Shown here: positions 7,123-13,624 of the stretch, piece after piece
How the letters are laid out: the number at the start of each line of letters is the position of its first letter
Position numbering within the stretch: the stretch's first letter is position 1
Assembly: GCA_022827165.1 (NCBI GenBank)
Contig: JAJDTN010000369.1
Span: 1 to 13,757, forward strand
Direction: 5' to 3'
DNA from: Candidatus Latescibacterota bacterium
GTDB lineage: Bacteria; Latescibacterota; UBA2968; UBA8231
DNA length: 13,757 nt
Notes under the pieces: model-generated
What the model was told of the DNA's origin: nothing
The model's database searches: none
Seen by the model: the letters and a program-made list of their open reading frames with translations, nothing else
Position numbers and translations under genes: made by a program

Positions 7123-7976
7123 GCCTGGCGCTGGTCGGCGATCGCCTTGCACTGGCGCAGACCGACCCCGGACCGGTCCTCCAGCCCCTTCCAGGCGTAG
7201 GGGTCCTCGCCGCAGATCATGACGATGTCGCGGAAGTCGGCCCGGGCCGGGCTCTCGCCCTCGAGGGGGTGCCACGGCAGCCGCGACCAGGCGTTCATGT
7301 AGTGGTTCACCAGCACGCGGCGGAAGACGCCGCTGCGGTTCTTCCGGGAGCGGTGCAGCAGATAGCCGTTGAAGAACACCGCGTCCCCTGTCTTCGCCTC
7401 CACCGGGACCTCCCCGGAGTCGTCGAAGCCGTAGGACTCGGGGGCGCTGTCGAACTCCTCGGGATCGTCGTGGGGGCGCTGGTCGTAGAGGGCCCACTGG
7501 TGGGAGCCGGGGAGCACCCACATGCAGCCGTTGTCGAGGGTGGCGTCGTCGAGGGCGATCCAGCCTCCGGTGAGGGAGCGGTCGCGGGTGGGGATGAAGA
7601 TCTCGTCCTGGTGCCAGGCCTGCCCCTGGAACCCCGGCGGCTTGACGAAGAGCATGGACTGCATGCACTTCACGTCCGGCCCGATGAGGCGCGACAGCAC
7701 CCGTGCCAGGCCGGCGTGGCGGAGCCCGCGGTCGAGCATCACCGGGGAGACCTTGTGGGGCTGGTGGATGCACAGGAAGCCGCGCAGCACCTCGTCGTCG
7801 GTCAGGCCGGCGGGCATCGGCTCCAGGCTCGGGTGGGGGTACTCGCCGCGGCAGACGCGCAGGGCATCGGCGCGCAGCACCTCCACCTCCTCGGGGCTCA
7901 CCAGCCCGGGCACGACGAGGTAGCCCTGCTCGCGGTAGGACTGCACGTCGGCGTCGCTCACCAGTCCGTTGTTCAT
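7119..7976 (-). CDS. Phytanoyl-CoA dioxygenase (PhyH) family Fe(II)/2-oxoglutarate oxygenase
   Basis: 285 residues. The family hydroxylates small molecules using O2, Fe(II) and usually 2-oxoglutarate. The N-terminal block (DVQSYREQGYLVVPGLVS) is the usual PhyH opening. The iron-binding facial triad is visible as His122 and Asp124 in WHQDE and His208 in GYLLHRS. Arg219 or Arg220 in FRRVLVNHY, 11-12 residues after the distal His, is positioned to bind the 2-oxoglutarate carboxylate. GGWIALDDATLDNGCMWVLPGSH (137-159) is the typical strand and turn before the distal His. The ATG is preceded by GGAG, and the gene follows the dehydrogenase after 12 bases. PhyH proteins act on very diverse substrates and most bacterial members are uncharacterised, so phytanoyl-CoA itself is not implied. 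Operon position suggests it acts on the same compound class as the flanking enzymes. Confidence 0.92.
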   Translation of the reverse strand: MNNGLVSDADVQSYREQGYLVVPGLVSPEEVEVLRADALRVCRGEYPHPSLEPMPAGLTDDEVLRGFLCIHQPHKVSPVMLDRGLRHAGLARVLSRLIGPDVKCMQSMLFVKPPGFQGQAWHQDEIFIPTRDRSLTGGWIALDDATLDNGCMWVLPGSHQWALYDQRPHDDPEEFDSAPESYGFDDSGEVPVEAKTGDAVFFNGYLLHRSRKNRSGVFRRVLVNHYMNAWSRLPWHPLEGESPARADFRDIVMICGEDPYAWKGLEDRSGVGLRQCKAIADQRQA

Positions 7977-7988
7977 CTCCAGGCTCCT

Positions 7989-9080
7989 TCAGCTCTCCAC
8001 GGCCCGCGCCACCGCCCGGCCCAACTCGGCCGTGGTCATGGCGCCGCCGATGTCGGGTGTGCCCGTCCCCTCCTCGGCCAGCACCTCGGCCACGGCGGCG
8101 TCGATGCGGGCGGCGGCGGCCCGGGCCTCCTCGTCGTCGTGGCGGTCTCCGAGCCAGCGCAGCATCATCGCCCCCGAGAGGATGGCGGCCACCGGGTTGG
8201 CGATCCCCTGGCCGGCGATGTCGGGCGCCGTGCCGTGGGAGGGCTGGAAGACGGCGGCCTCCTCGCCGATGTCCCCGGAGGGGGCCATGCCGAGACCGCC
8301 CACGAGGCCGGCCCCCAGGTCGGAGAGAATGTCGCCGTACATGTTCTCCGTGACCATCACGTCCCAGCTCTCCGGCTGGCGCACGAGGTAGAGGGCCATG
8401 GCGTCCACGTAGGCGTGGCCGGACTCGATGTCGTGATCGGCGGCGACCTCGTCGAAGACCTGGCGGAAGAAAGCCATGGAGCGAAAGACGTTCGCCTTGT
8501 CCACCAGGGTCACCTGCGCCGGCCGCTCCCCCCGCCGCCCCTCGAGACGCTCAGCGCGCCGCTGCAGGGCCAGGCCGAAGGCGTAACGGGAGATGCGCTC
8601 GGAGCCGGAGCGGGTGATCACCATGGTGTCCACGGCGGTCTCCTCGCGCAGCCGCACGCCGCCGTTCATCGAGGCGAAGAGGCCCTCCACGTTCTCGCGG
8701 AGGATGACGAAGTCGATGTCGCCGGCGCCGTAGCCCTTCAGCGGGCAGTGGTGGGCGGCATGGAGGTAGATCGGCCGCACGCCGGCGTAGAGGTCGAGGA
8801 GGATTCGCAGGTCGATCTGGGGCCGCATCTCGGTGCCGTCGGGCCAGCGCACGTCGGGCAGTCCCATGGCCCCGAGGAGGACGGCATCGGCCCGGCGGCA
8901 GGCCTCCACCGTGGACTCCGGGAGAGGGTCCCCCTGGTCCAGGTAGCAGCCGGCGCCGCAGGGATGCTCGGTGTACCTCAGCTCCGGCCCTGCGGCCGCG
9001 TCGAGGACTCGCCGCGCCTCGGCCACGACCTCCGGGGCGATGCCGTCCCCCGGCAGGACGGCGATGTCGTAGGCGGCCAC
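7989..9080 (-). CDS. NAD-dependent beta-decarboxylating dehydrogenase (isocitrate/isopropylmalate/tartrate DH family)
   Basis: 363 residues from GTG 9080, with GGAG just upstream and one base after the preceding stop. The family oxidises a (2R,3S)-type hydroxyacid and decarboxylates it with Mg2+ or Mn2+. Visible are LPGDGIAPEV (9-18); substrate arginines R92 and R102 in LRILLDLYAGVRP and R128 in RENVEG; DTMVITRSGSERISRYAF (151-168); Lys195 in LVDKANVF; metal-binding Asp226, Asp250 and Asp254 (ENMYGDILSD); and HGTAPDIAGQGIANP (282-296). In the last, Asp287 in place of the Lys of NADP enzymes points to NAD. RENVEG resembles tartrate/isocitrate-type members more than LeuB (RELTGG). No leuC or leuD is nearby, so I do not call it leuB. 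The catalytic Tyr expected seven residues after Arg128 is Phe135. Substrate unknown; a product of the neighbouring enolase-superfamily enzyme is a reasonable guess. Confidence 0.88.
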   Translation of the reverse strand: MAAYDIAVLPGDGIAPEVVAEARRVLDAAAGPELRYTEHPCGAGCYLDQGDPLPESTVEACRRADAVLLGAMGLPDVRWPDGTEMRPQIDLRILLDLYAGVRPIYLHAAHHCPLKGYGAGDIDFVILRENVEGLFASMNGGVRLREETAVDTMVITRSGSERISRYAFGLALQRRAERLEGRRGERPAQVTLVDKANVFRSMAFFRQVFDEVAADHDIESGHAYVDAMALYLVRQPESWDVMVTENMYGDILSDLGAGLVGGLGMAPSGDIGEEAAVFQPSHGTAPDIAGQGIANPVAAILSGAMMLRWLGDRHDDEEARAAAARIDAAVAEVLAEEGTGTPDIGGAMTTAELGRAVARAVES

Positions 9081-9081
9081 C

Positions 9082-10347
9082 TCAGCTCCAGAGCCGGTCG
9101 CTGGAGGTCTCGGAGTCCCAGCCGTCGCTGGGGCCGAAGGGCTCCCCCGCCTCCGGGTCGGCGAACTCGCGCAGCACCTCCTCGTTCAGCCCCTCGAAGC
9201 CGAGGCCCGGCGTCTCGGGCACGGCGATGTGGCCGTCCTCGATGAGGGGCACGGGCAGTCCTGTCACCAGGCTGCTCCAGCGCTCCAGGTCGTCCACCGA
9301 GTGGTTCTCCAACACGAGGAAGTTCTCCGTCGCCGCCGCCGCGTGCACCGAGGCCATGGCCGCCACCGGACTCATGGCCATGTGCAGGGCCATGGCGATG
9401 CCGGCGTCCTGTGCGGCGTCGCCGATCTTTTTGGTCTCGAGGATGCCGCCGGCCGAGGCCAGGTCCGGGTGGGCCACGGCGATGGCGCGCCGCCCGAAGA
9501 GGTCGGCGAAGCCCTCCTTCAGGTAGATGTCCTCGCCGGTGCAGACCGGCGTCTCCACCGACTCCGAGAGCCGCTGGTACTGATCGGCGAGCTGCCAGGG
9601 GATCATGTCCTCGTACCAGGCGAGGCTGAACTGGTCCAGGGCGCGCCCCAGGCGGATGCACGACTCCAGGCCGAGGTGGCCGAAGTGGTCGGCCGCCAGG
9701 GGCACCTCGTAGCCGATCTCGCCGCGGACGGCGGCGACGTACTCGCACAGCAGGCCGATCCCCCGCTCCGTGATCTGGATCCCGGTGAAGGGATGCATGA
9801 CGGTGGACGACTCCAGCATCCCCGGCGGCGCGATGACGCAATCGGACCGCCCGCGCAAAACGCCCAGGCCGATGTCCATCTTGAGGAAGGCGAAACCCTC
9901 CTCCATGCGCTGCCGCAGGCGGCGGCCCATCTCGCGGCCGTCGTCGACGGTAGGGGTGTCGCAGTAGCACAGGACCCGGTGGCGGAAGCGGCCCCCCGCC
10001 AGCTGGTACGCGGGGACGCCGTAGGCCCGCCCCGCCAGATCCATGAGGGCCATCTCCACGGCGCAGACACCGCCGGCCTGGCGGGCGTGGTGGCCGAACT
10101 GCTTGATCCGCCGGAAGAGGCGGTCCACGTCGCAGGGGTTCTGCCCCAGGAGGCGGCTCTTCAGCATGAGGGCGTACGTGGGGCTGCCGCCGTCGCGGAC
10201 CTCGCCGTACCCGCAGATCCCCTGGTCGGTGTCGATGCGGATGAGGGTGGAGTGGAAGGGGGTTCCCCGGAGACGGGCGACGCGCAGGTCGGTGATCCTC
10301 AGGCTCGAGGGGCGGGAGGCGGTGTTGACGTTGGCTTCCGGGCTCAC
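9082..10347 (-). CDS. Enolase superfamily protein, mandelate racemase/acid-sugar dehydratase-like
   Basis: 421 residues from GTG 10347, chosen because GGAG lies seven bases upstream. The frame stays open to 10449 but the extra residues look non-coding. These enzymes abstract the proton alpha to a carboxylate using Mg2+. Metal ligands fit Asp220 (LAADHFGH), Glu246 (WYEDM) and Glu272 (CTGEDIY), spaced 26 and 26. Asp295 (HPDLASAGGI) and His322 (ALHMAMSP) are 27 apart, the spacing of the Asp-His dyad of mandelate racemase. Glu347 follows 25 after His322. The Glu272-His322-Glu347 spacings (50, 25) agree with galactonate dehydratase as I remember it. The second Lys of the usual KxK is Asp158 (LKMDIG). 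About 50 extra residues lie between that motif and the first metal ligand. Best reading: acid-sugar dehydratase-like, substrate unassigned. First gene of the minus-strand run. Confidence 0.88.
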   Translation of the reverse strand: MSPEANVNTASRPSSLRITDLRVARLRGTPFHSTLIRIDTDQGICGYGEVRDGGSPTYALMLKSRLLGQNPCDVDRLFRRIKQFGHHARQAGGVCAVEMALMDLAGRAYGVPAYQLAGGRFRHRVLCYCDTPTVDDGREMGRRLRQRMEEGFAFLKMDIGLGVLRGRSDCVIAPPGMLESSTVMHPFTGIQITERGIGLLCEYVAAVRGEIGYEVPLAADHFGHLGLESCIRLGRALDQFSLAWYEDMIPWQLADQYQRLSESVETPVCTGEDIYLKEGFADLFGRRAIAVAHPDLASAGGILETKKIGDAAQDAGIAMALHMAMSPVAAMASVHAAAATENFLVLENHSVDDLERWSSLVTGLPVPLIEDGHIAVPETPGLGFEGLNEEVLREFADPEAGEPFGPSDGWDSETSSDRLWS

Positions 10348-10553
10348 GCCGGTCTCCTGGGGGGCGGGACGAGGCTGGGTGGGTGACGCTCGAAGCGGGA
10401 TAGGGTAGCCGTGGTGCGGGGTGGGCGCAACGGGGGTGAGAACGAGCACTTGCCGCTCGCCGCAATGCGCAATTCTCCATCCACCGCTATCTTTTCCTGC
10501 GCCTGCCTCCCCTCCCGCCGCGACGCGACCCGCATCCCAGTTGAGCCTATGAC
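10348..10553. other. Divergent intergenic region between the catabolic run and fic
   Basis: These 206 bases separate the leftward gene run from the rightward fic gene and must hold at least one promoter for each direction. The fic-proximal half is less G+C-rich (for example AATGCGCAATT near 10464-10474 and TATCTTTT near 10488-10495). TATCTT at 10488-10493 could be a -10 element for fic, but I find no -35 at suitable distance. The fic ATG has only a weak upstream purine stretch (TTGAG). No operator-like long inverted repeat is obvious. Confidence 0.5.
10402..10430 (-). promoter_or_regulatory. Candidate sigma70-type promoter for the enolase-family/peptidase/mutY run
   Basis: On the minus strand, TTGCGC (10430-10425) is followed after exactly 17 bases by TACCCT (10407-10402). 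Both hexamers match the sigma70 consensus only partly (3 of 6 each), which is common in high-G+C genomes. Initiation would fall near 10395, giving a leader of about 48 bases before GTG 10347. The prediction rests on spacing and position only. Confidence 0.35.
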
Positions 10554-12008
10554 ATGAGTTACGTCTGGACGCCGATCGAAGGCTACGAGTCGCACGATGC
10601 TCTTGCCCACAGGGAGCTCGGCGCTCTGGCCGAGGTTTGGCGTGAACGGCGCGAACAACTGACCACGCAGCAGGAGTACCGTGACTTCGAGGGCCGACTG
10701 AAACGGGAGTGGGCCATCGAGACGGGCCTGATCGAGCGTCTCTACACCCTCGACCGCGGCATCACTCAACTGCTCATCGAGCACGGCATACAGGCGGCGG
10801 TGATCCCCCACGGAAGCGTTGCGAACCCGGAAGCCACGGTGGCCATGATCGAGGATCACGAAGCGGCGGTGGAAGGTGTGTTCCAGTTCGCGAAAGACGA
10901 GCGATCCCTGTCCACAAGCTACATCAAGGAACTCCACGCGCTGATGACGCGGCATCAGCAAACCGTGGAAGGCGTCGACTCCCATGGCAGAAGGACAGAG
11001 ACCCCTCTCATCCGCGGCGATTACAAGCGGCTGCCGAACAATCCCAGTCGGCCGGACGGCTCGGTCCATGAGTATTGCCCACCCGAGCAGGTCACTGCCG
11101 AGATGGACCGGCTCATCGCCATGCACGAGACCCACGCCGGCGCCGCTCCCGAGGTGGAGGCCGCCTGGCTGCACCACCGTTTCACCCAGATACATCCCTT
11201 CCAGGACGGCAACGGACGCATTGCCCGCGCCATCGCGACGCTGGTATTCATCAAGGGAGGTTGGTTCCCGCTCGTAGTCAGGGACCGGGAACGGGCCCGC
11301 TACATCGAAGCGCTGGAACAGGCCGATGGCGGCGACCTGAAACCACTCGTGGACTACTTCGCGCGCCTGCAGAAGGACGAGTTCGTCCGGGCCCTCAGCA
11401 TTGCCGAAGACGTTCAAAGGTCCCGCCGGGCCGAGGACGCGATCAAGTCCGTGCGGCAGCGGTTGCAGGCCCGCAAAGACGCGCTCGTCGCCGAGTGGGA
11501 GACGGCGAAGGCCGTCGCCGCCGAGCTGAGAGACCTCTCACAAGGCCGCCTCAAGGAGGTCTCTGACGAGTTGCGCAGCGAGATGGGCGACGTGCTGGAG
11601 CACGGCTCCTACTTCGCCGATGGCGCAGCCGAGGGTGGGGACAGGAGCCACTATTACCGCTACCAGATCATCCAGACCGCAAGGCAGCTCGACTACTTCG
11701 CAAACACCCACACATACCGTTCGTGGGCACGCCTTGTGATGAAAAACGACAATCAGACGGAACTGTTGATCGCCTTCCACGGAATCGGCCATGAGTTCCA
11801 AGGGGTTCTCGCGTGCTCGGCGACCTGGTTCCAGCGTGTGGAGACAGAGGAAGGCGAGAGGGAAATCGGCCCGGTGACGCCCGTGACGGACGACGTATTC
11901 CAGATCAACTACAAGGAGCCTCGCGAGGATGTGGAGGTCAGGTTCCGGAACTGGCTGGAGGAGGCCATCGTCCGTGGTCTGGGCCTGTGGCAGGAGACCT
12001 CCCTGTGA
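10554..12008 (+). CDS. Fic family protein (predicted AMP-transferase) with N-terminal degenerate inhibitory motif and uncharacterised C-terminal region
   Basis: 484 residues. Fic enzymes usually transfer AMP from ATP to a hydroxyl of a target protein, and many are toxins or regulators. The active-site motif is complete: HPFQDGNGRIAR (214-225), with catalytic His214, the acidic metal residue Asp218 and the anion-binding GNGR. Upstream, TGLIER (57-62) sits in the helix where class II Fic proteins have the inhibitory S/T-x-x-x-E-G/N. Thr57 and Glu61 are kept, but the last position is Arg62. IRGDYKRLPN (153-162) is the usual strand before the active site. Residues 300-360 look helical or coiled-coil (AEDAIKSVRQRLQARKDAL). 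Residues 360-484 form an additional region I cannot assign, rich in aromatic residues. Base composition drops noticeably (clearest around 11640-11800), unlike the flanking genes, which suggests horizontal acquisition. No separate antitoxin gene is visible next to it. Confidence 0.9.
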   Translation: MSYVWTPIEGYESHDALAHRELGALAEVWRERREQLTTQQEYRDFEGRLKREWAIETGLIERLYTLDRGITQLLIEHGIQAAVIPHGSVANPEATVAMIEDHEAAVEGVFQFAKDERSLSTSYIKELHALMTRHQQTVEGVDSHGRRTETPLIRGDYKRLPNNPSRPDGSVHEYCPPEQVTAEMDRLIAMHETHAGAAPEVEAAWLHHRFTQIHPFQDGNGRIARAIATLVFIKGGWFPLVVRDRERARYIEALEQADGGDLKPLVDYFARLQKDEFVRALSIAEDVQRSRRAEDAIKSVRQRLQARKDALVAEWETAKAVAAELRDLSQGRLKEVSDELRSEMGDVLEHGSYFADGAAEGGDRSHYYRYQIIQTARQLDYFANTHTYRSWARLVMKNDNQTELLIAFHGIGHEFQGVLACSATWFQRVETEEGEREIGPVTPVTDDVFQINYKEPREDVEVRFRNWLEEAIVRGLGLWQETSL

Positions 12009-12090
12009 GGCGGTCGCCCCGTATCCTGCCGACGATCATCTGCCCGCTGGTCTCGGGCTGAGCCCGCCACACCCCGTCCGCGGAGGTCCC

Positions 12091-12687
12091 TTGCGCATCG
12101 TCACCGGCAGCCTTCGCGGCCGCAGGATCCCCGTCAGCTCCGGCCGGCAGGGGGACATCGGCGTCACCCCGGGCCGGCTGAAAGAGGCGGTCTTCGCCCG
12201 CCTCGGGCCGTCCCTGGAGGGGATCGCCTTCCTCGACCTGTGCGCCGGCTCCGGGCAGATGGCCCTGGAGGCCTACAGCCGCGGCGCCCGGGTGACCGCC
12301 GTGGAGCCCGACCGCCGCCGGCGCGAGGTTCTGCGCCGGCTCATGGAGAGCTGGGGCGTCAACCACCTGGAGCTGCTGGGGGGCCGCGCCCAGACGGTGC
12401 TGAGGAAGCTGGCCGCCGAGGGCCGGCGCTTCGACGTCATCTACCTCGACCCGCCGTACCGGGCGCTGCACAACGGCCGTCCCCTGAGCCAGGTCCTGCT
12501 CGGCGCCGCCGGCCGCTCCGGGATCCTCGCCGAGGACGGCCTGCTTCTCGTGCAGCACCCGAAGGGCCTCGACCTGCCCGAGTCGCCGGAGGGGCTGCGC
12601 CGGGCCGACGCGCGCCGGCACGGGACCACCGGGCTGAGCGAGTACCGCCCCGCCCTCTTGACCACCTCCATGACGGAGCTATCCTAG
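12091..12687 (+). CDS. rsmD: RsmD-like 16S rRNA (guanine-966-N2)-methyltransferase
   Basis: 198 residues, read from TTG 12091 with GGAGG at 12082-12086. No ATG or GTG gives the conserved beginning. RsmD methylates G966 of 16S rRNA during 30S assembly using S-adenosylmethionine. The opening LRIVTGSLRGRRIPV is the RsmD N-terminal hairpin. GVTPGRLKEAVFARLG corresponds to the rRNA-contacting helix. FLDLCAGSGQMALEAYSRGA is the SAM-binding motif I with the following Glu, and VTAVEPDRR is motif II. YLDPPYR is the catalytic (N/D)PPY motif typical of N2-guanine methyltransferases of this fold. Length is normal for RsmD. The gene follows fic after 82 bases with no clear terminator (only a small CGGGCT/AGCCCG palindrome at 12054-12066) and is followed by a PhyH gene after five bases. 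coaD, its frequent partner elsewhere, is not here. Confidence 0.88.
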   Translation: MRIVTGSLRGRRIPVSSGRQGDIGVTPGRLKEAVFARLGPSLEGIAFLDLCAGSGQMALEAYSRGARVTAVEPDRRRREVLRRLMESWGVNHLELLGGRAQTVLRKLAAEGRRFDVIYLDPPYRALHNGRPLSQVLLGAAGRSGILAEDGLLLVQHPKGLDLPESPEGLRRADARRHGTTGLSEYRPALLTTSMTELS

Positions 12688-12692
12688 TCGCC

Positions 12693-13550
12693 ATGGACTT
12701 CACCCCCCTTACCGACGAACAACGGCAGAGCTTCGACCGGGACGGATTCCTCGTCGTGCCGGGTGCCCTGCCCGACGACCTGCGGTCACGCCTCGAGGCC
12801 GCCTGCGACCGCCTCTACGACGAGGGCCTGAACGCCGAGGGCCTGAACGACCGCGGCTTCTGGCAGATGCGCAACTGCCTGCCGCGGGACGACGCCTTCC
12901 TCGACCTGCTCGACTGCGCGTCCACCGTCCCCCTGGTGGTGCAGCTCCTCACCCACAACGTGCAGCTCATCACCTCCCACCTCGTGGTGCGCCCGCCGAA
13001 CACGGACGGTCCCGGGGACAACCGCAAGGTCTCGGACTGGCACCGCGACGGCGGCACCGCGCCGAGGGACCTGGGCCTGGCGCAGCCGCGCATGTTCATC
13101 AAGATCGCCTACTGGCTCTCCGACCTGTCCGAGCCCGGACGGGGCGCCATCCGCCTGCTGGCCGGCAGCAACGACACCTCGGTGCCCAAGCCCGACGCCG
13201 ACACCGACGGCGACCACCTCGAGATCCGCGCCCGCCCCGGCGACGCCGTGCTCTTCGAGAACCGCACCCTCCACGCCGTGGGCAACAACTACTCGACGGT
13301 GACGCGCAAGAGCGTGTTCTTCGGCTACGGGTACCGGTGGATCCGGCCCATGGACTACGCCTGCCATTCCGACGAGCTGCTGGCGCGCTGCGACCCCGTC
13401 CGCCGGCAGCTGCTCGGCGACAGCTCCGGCCCCATGGGCTTCCAGCTCCCCGAGCCCGGGGAGGTGCCGCTGAGGGAGTGGCTCGGCGAGCACACCGGCG
13501 AGGTCGTCTCGGCGAAGGCGGAGACCCCCGGCATCTTCGCCACCCGCTGA
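12693..13550 (+). CDS. Phytanoyl-CoA dioxygenase (PhyH) family protein, second paralog
   Basis: 285 residues from ATG 12693, five bases after the rsmD stop. GGAG near 12675 is somewhat distant, so translation may be coupled to rsmD. PhyH opening: QRQSFDRDGFLVVPGALPDDL (10-30). The iron triad is His117 and Asp119 (SDWHRDGG) plus His194 (RTLHAVGNN). Arg205 in TVTRKSVFFGYGYRW, 11 residues on, is placed to bind 2-oxoglutarate. IAYWLSDLSEPGRGAIRLLAGSN (138-160) is the conserved core strand. It shares little beyond family motifs with the PhyH gene at 7119-7976, so the two are not a recent duplication and probably act on different substrates. Residues 44-53 (EGLNAEGLND) are encoded by a 15-base tandem repeat. 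Substrate unknown; the pairing with rsmD gives no clear functional hint. Confidence 0.91.
   Translation: MDFTPLTDEQRQSFDRDGFLVVPGALPDDLRSRLEAACDRLYDEGLNAEGLNDRGFWQMRNCLPRDDAFLDLLDCASTVPLVVQLLTHNVQLITSHLVVRPPNTDGPGDNRKVSDWHRDGGTAPRDLGLAQPRMFIKIAYWLSDLSEPGRGAIRLLAGSNDTSVPKPDADTDGDHLEIRARPGDAVLFENRTLHAVGNNYSTVTRKSVFFGYGYRWIRPMDYACHSDELLARCDPVRRQLLGDSSGPMGFQLPEPGEVPLREWLGEHTGEVVSAKAETPGIFATR
12821..12850 (+). repeat. 15-base tandem direct repeat inside the second PhyH gene
   Basis: CGAGGGCCTGAACGC at 12821-12835 is repeated at 12836-12850 with only the last base changed. It duplicates five codons in frame and yields EGLNAEGLND in the N-terminal helical region, away from the predicted active site. 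Confidence 0.8.
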
Positions 13551-13624
13551 GCAAGCGGGACCCTCCCCAAGACCTGTTCCCCGCTCCGGACCCGATCCCG
13601 GGCCGGGCCGCCCTGGACCTGCCC
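13551..13624 (+). other. Short gap between PhyH gene and hisA
   Basis: Seventy-four bases, very G+C-rich in the second half (CCCGGGCCGGGCC near 13597). I see no T-run terminator and no convincing promoter. The Shine-Dalgarno for the following ATG is weak (TGGACC). Confidence 0.35.

Noticed and set aside
7989..9080. Calling the dehydrogenase leuB (3-isopropylmalate dehydrogenase)
   Set aside because: The substrate segment is RENVEG rather than the LeuB-type RELTGG, the catalytic Tyr is Phe, and no leucine biosynthesis genes are nearby.
7269..9245. Long plus-strand open frame (658 codons) opposite the dehydrogenase and PhyH genes
   Set aside because: It is the antisense of two genes with clear active-site motifs, has His/Gly/Val-rich low-information sequence, and shows no family motif. 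Long antisense open frames are expected at this G+C.
10348..10449. N-terminal extension of the enolase-family protein up to 10449
   Set aside because: The extra 34 residues show no family similarity, and GGAG lies at the proper distance before GTG 10347. The extension would also cover the candidate promoter.
12054..12066. Palindrome CGGGCT-g-AGCCCG between fic and rsmD as a terminator
   Set aside because: The stem is very short with almost no loop, and no T-run follows.
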